33,207 bases of DNA from Byssochlamys sp. IMV 00236. Lineage: Eukaryota; Ascomycota; Eurotiomycetes; Eurotiales; Thermoascaceae. Below are positions 30,846 to 33,207 of this stretch, piece by piece. The DNA lies in assembly GCA_001931875.2 (NCBI GenBank), contig MSJH02000001.1:1-33207 (forward strand), given 5' to 3'. Below the pieces are notes generated by a model, which did no database searches, had not been told where the DNA came from, and saw only the letters and a program-made list of their open reading frames with translations. The translations under genes were made by a program, and so were the position numbers. How positions within the stretch are numbered: the stretch's first letter is position 1; every line of letters begins with the position of its first letter.

Positions 30846-32559
30846 TTAATAAAAACTATCATAATACTTGTATTGGCCATTGTCATCGTCGTCATAGCCT
30901 CTTTTGTATTCGTCATAATCATAGTCATAGTCGTAGTCGAAGTTGCTATCGTTACTACCATCATTGTAACCATCATCATAACCATAGTCATAGCGATCAT
31001 CGTAACTGTAGCCGTAGTCATAGTCATCGTCGTAGCTATCACCGTAGTTACTGTTGTCATCATTATAGTCATCGTCTTTATATGTAATGTTGCCATCATT
31101 ATCACTATCATCGTAGTAGTTGCTGCTATCGTTGCTATTGTCATTATAACCATCATTATAGTAGTTTTTACTATCGTTGTTATTGTCATCATGGCCATCA
31201 TCGTAGTAGCTGTTACTGTCATCGTAGCTACCGTTGTAGTAGTTGTCACTGTTGTTGATATTGTCATCATAGGCACCATCGTTATTATTGTCATTATAGC
31301 CACCATTTTCGCCATCATCATAGTAGTTGTTGCTATCCTTGTTTTCATCATCATAGCCACCATCGTAATAATTGCCACTATCGCCGTTATTGTCATTATA
31401 ACCATCATCGTAGTAGTTGCTACTATCGTTGTTATCATCGTAGCTACCATCGTAGTAGTTGCTATTATCAATGCTATTGTCATTATAGCCATCATTATCA
31501 CTATCATCGTAGTAGTTGTTGCTATCGTTGTTATTGTCATAATGGCCATCATCATAGTAGTTGTTGCTATCGTTGATATTATCATTATAACCATCATTAT
31601 CACCATCATCATAGTAGTAGTTGCTATTGTTGCTATTGCTATCATAACCATCATCGTAGTAGCTGTCGCCATCCTCATTACCACCGTTGTTGCCATAATT
31701 AATACCATAGTTTTCATCATAGTCATTATCATTATAGCCATCATAATAATCATCATTATCAGCACCATCATAATCACCATTATCATCACTATATTCGTTT
31801 TCATTATATGTATCATTTTCAATACCATCACCAATGTCATCATTAGCAACTTCTTCATCACTATCATTAGCAATCTTTTCATCATTATCAGCAATCTTTT
31901 CATCACTGTCATCAACAGCCTCTTCAGCATTATCAGCAACTTCTTTATCATTATCAGCAGTCTCTTCAGCATTATCAACAACCTCTTTATCATTATCAGC
32001 AACTTCTTTATCATCATCGGGAGCCTTCTCATTATTGCTATCAACATCTTTATCAGCAACTTCTTCATCGCCATTTTCTTCTTCTTGATGTTGTCCCTGA
32101 GGAGATTCCTTGACTGGATCCTTATTGATATTGTCTTGTCCCTTTTCTGTCTGTCCTTTACCCTTATCATCATCTCCTTTCTTTGTTTTTTCAAGCTCTA
32201 ATCGCTCTTGCCACCTTATCTTCACCGCTTCATCTACCGCAACCTGGCGTGCTAGTTCAGCTTCCATCTCTTTTAATTTTTTCACATCAGCATTAGGGTC
32301 CAAAGCCAGTGAGTCTTGCTTAAATCCACCACTAGGGTCATTATTAAGCAGATTTTCAGTGAGAATAGCGTCTCGCTTTGCGAAATTCCTTTCTATCCCT
32401 TTGAATTGGAACTTGGTTTGACCTTCAGATAAAGGTGCTACACAATGCGTTTGTATGCGTGCATATATAGATATATATATATATAATTCTATGTTTACCT
32501 CCAGCAACCAGAGAAGCAAAGGTAAAGACTGCAATAGACGAGAGCACAAATATTTTCAT
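30846..32559 (-). CDS. secreted Asp/Asn/Tyr-rich tandem-repeat protein
   Basis: Two exons (32559-32499 and 32437-30846) across a 61-nt intron that contains an AT microsatellite give 550 residues. Exon 1 encodes a classic signal peptide, MKIFVLSSIAVFTFASLVAG, cleaved near the splice junction. Residues 21-115 look folded and include a helical KKLKEMEAELARQVAVDEAV. Residues about 144-221 are an acidic repeat built on units such as KEVADNDKEVVDNAEE. Residues about 233-545 are a second repeat with unit near DSNNYYDDGYNDNN, made almost only of Asp, Asn, Tyr, Ser and Gly. The protein should be very acidic and disordered, and may bind cations or be cross-linked through Tyr; a cell-wall, spore-coat or extracellular-matrix role is inference. 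Its ATG lies only 80 nt after the stop of MCT-1 on the same strand. Confidence 0.85.
30864..31802 (-). repeat. tandem repeat encoding Tyr/Asp/Asn units
   Basis: About 940 nt of degenerate tandem repeat, unit roughly 40-55 nt, inside the secreted repeat protein. The codons are almost all NAY (GAT, AAT, TAT and their C forms), with some AGT/AGC and GGT/GGC. This leaves other frames on both strands open over more than 1 kb: long Val/Ile-rich frames on plus and Met/Ile/Thr-rich frames on minus, none of them real genes. Confidence 0.85.
31836..32069 (-). repeat. acidic short-unit repeat in the secreted protein
   Basis: A second, distinct repeat family upstream of the Tyr-rich one. It encodes units of about 8 residues with Glu/Val/Ala/Asp/Asn, such as KEVADND, KEVVDNAE, EKIADND and EEVANDD. 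It is rich in acidic residues and lacks Tyr. Confidence 0.75.
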
Positions 32560-32639
32560 GATCAACAAGGATAAAACAATAAAGAACAAATAGAATGTTA
32601 TGGAATAGAATTCTTTTTATTACCAAATGGAATTTTAGT

Positions 32640-33171
32640 TTATATGTGAATGGTTTCTTTCCAGAGTGGGTCAGTCAAATAATGAATATTGTCCACGCCA
32701 ATTCCCTTATTCACTTTTTTACTATGTTGTTATATAAATTGTTAGTTTATCATACATTTATATAATCATTATCAAGGGCTTACATATCCTCTGTGCTCAT
32801 TTTGAGTAATCCAACAGCAAGTGCATTCTCTTTGCCTTCTGCCATAATAGCTACAACAGCTCCCACAGGTAAATTCTCATCCATACGCGCGCCCTTGGAT
32901 GTCAATCCTGGACACATGATATTGGCTCCGGATAAAACAAACTTGATAGCTCCACGATCAACCTGTAGCTTTGGAAGGATATCGGGGTCTATGATATAAT
33001 TAATATATACTCTTTGTTATATTCATACAGAGCGACTTTACACTTGTGTAGTAAGGCTAGCGTTGGGAAAAAGGGACCATCAAAATGTTGAAAGAAGAGG
33101 ATCTCTCCATTAACAGAAAGAAAAGATATATGATCGTGACTAATGACAAGTAAGATAAAACTCTTTCCTTC

Positions 33172-33200
<29 letters not shown>
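32640..33200 (-). CDS. TMA20: MCT-1/Tma20 (PUA-domain translation factor), 5' end outside the window
   Basis: Three exons are seen: the partial exon from near the right edge down to 33042, then 32988-32784, then 32721-32640. Joined, they give the C-terminal part of the family: [46 protein letters not shown], then [17 protein letters not shown] (PUA core), [19 protein letters not shown], and [20 protein letters not shown] near the end. MCT-1/Tma20 binds the 40S subunit. With DENR/Tma22 it promotes ribosome recycling and reinitiation. The introns at 33041-32989 and 32783-32722 are GT-AG and restore the frame. The upstream limit is set at the poly-T run, where the frame can no longer be judged; the N-terminal domain is missing. 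Its stop is 80 nt before the start of the secreted repeat protein. Confidence 0.9.

Positions 33201-33207
<7 letters not shown>
33177..33207. repeat. 31-T homopolymer at the right window edge
   Basis: The window ends in 31 consecutive T. It is adjacent to, or within an intron of, the MCT-1 gene (a T run on plus is an A run for that gene). Together with the A run at the left edge it suggests a contig break at homopolymers. Confidence 0.8.

Noticed and set aside
30834..32201. 455-codon plus-strand frame made of Val/Ile/Ala, and a 456-codon Met/Ile/Thr frame on minus in the same region
   Set aside because: Both are by-products of the NAY-codon repeat of the secreted protein. Only the Asp/Tyr/Asn frame joins to a signal-peptide exon through a canonical intron.

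Overview
The window is fungal nuclear DNA, most likely from Mucoromycota (order Mucorales or close). The evidence is AT-rich intergenic DNA, many small spliceosomal introns (mostly 42-71 nt, GT-AG), closely packed genes, protein families such as PHO88/SND3, a Yap1/Pap1-type bZIP, striatin, zuotin and MCT-1/Tma20, and relics of a TnpB/Fanzor-like transposase and a non-LTR retrotransposon of types I associate with Mucorales. No bacterial features are present. The window begins in a 26-A run and ends in a 31-T run, so it may be a contig limited by homopolymers.

Layout, left to right. A TLC-domain membrane protein (-, 7 exons, 823-1947) lies divergent to an O6-methylguanine-DNA methyltransferase (+, about 2458-3020) whose frame is interrupted at a 13-A run. 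Next come a striatin homologue (-, 14 exons, 3068-5662), a gene-poor stretch with a dead LINE reverse transcriptase (about 6583-6950), PHO88/SND3 (+, 7626-8394), an AP-1-like bZIP factor (-, 8556-10537), an unidentified decayed coding relic (about 11175-11587), a small voltage-sensor-like membrane protein (+, 11900-12816) and intronless zuotin (-, 12930-14210). A degenerate TnpB/Fanzor-like transposase occupies about 14640-16500.

The next block is on the plus strand: a single-pass LEA2/NDR1-like membrane protein (16684-17760), an alpha/beta-hydrolase (17918-19129), an arrestin-like trafficking adaptor (19712-20987) and an NmrA-like NAD(P)-binding protein broken by one in-frame TGA (23419-24303). 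On the minus strand follows a tiny secreted cationic peptide missed by a 60-residue ORF cut-off (24809-24976). After 4.4 kb without a recognisable gene come an acidic, serine-rich protein with a C-terminal membrane segment (29356-30489), a secreted Asp/Asn/Tyr repeat protein (-, 30846-32559) and the 3' part of MCT-1/Tma20 (-, 32640 to the right edge).

The genes do not form a pathway; this is a mixed housekeeping region with several decayed elements. The exon models were derived by hand. For each intact gene they restore one reading frame with canonical GT-AG junctions. No RNA genes or CRISPR arrays were recognised.
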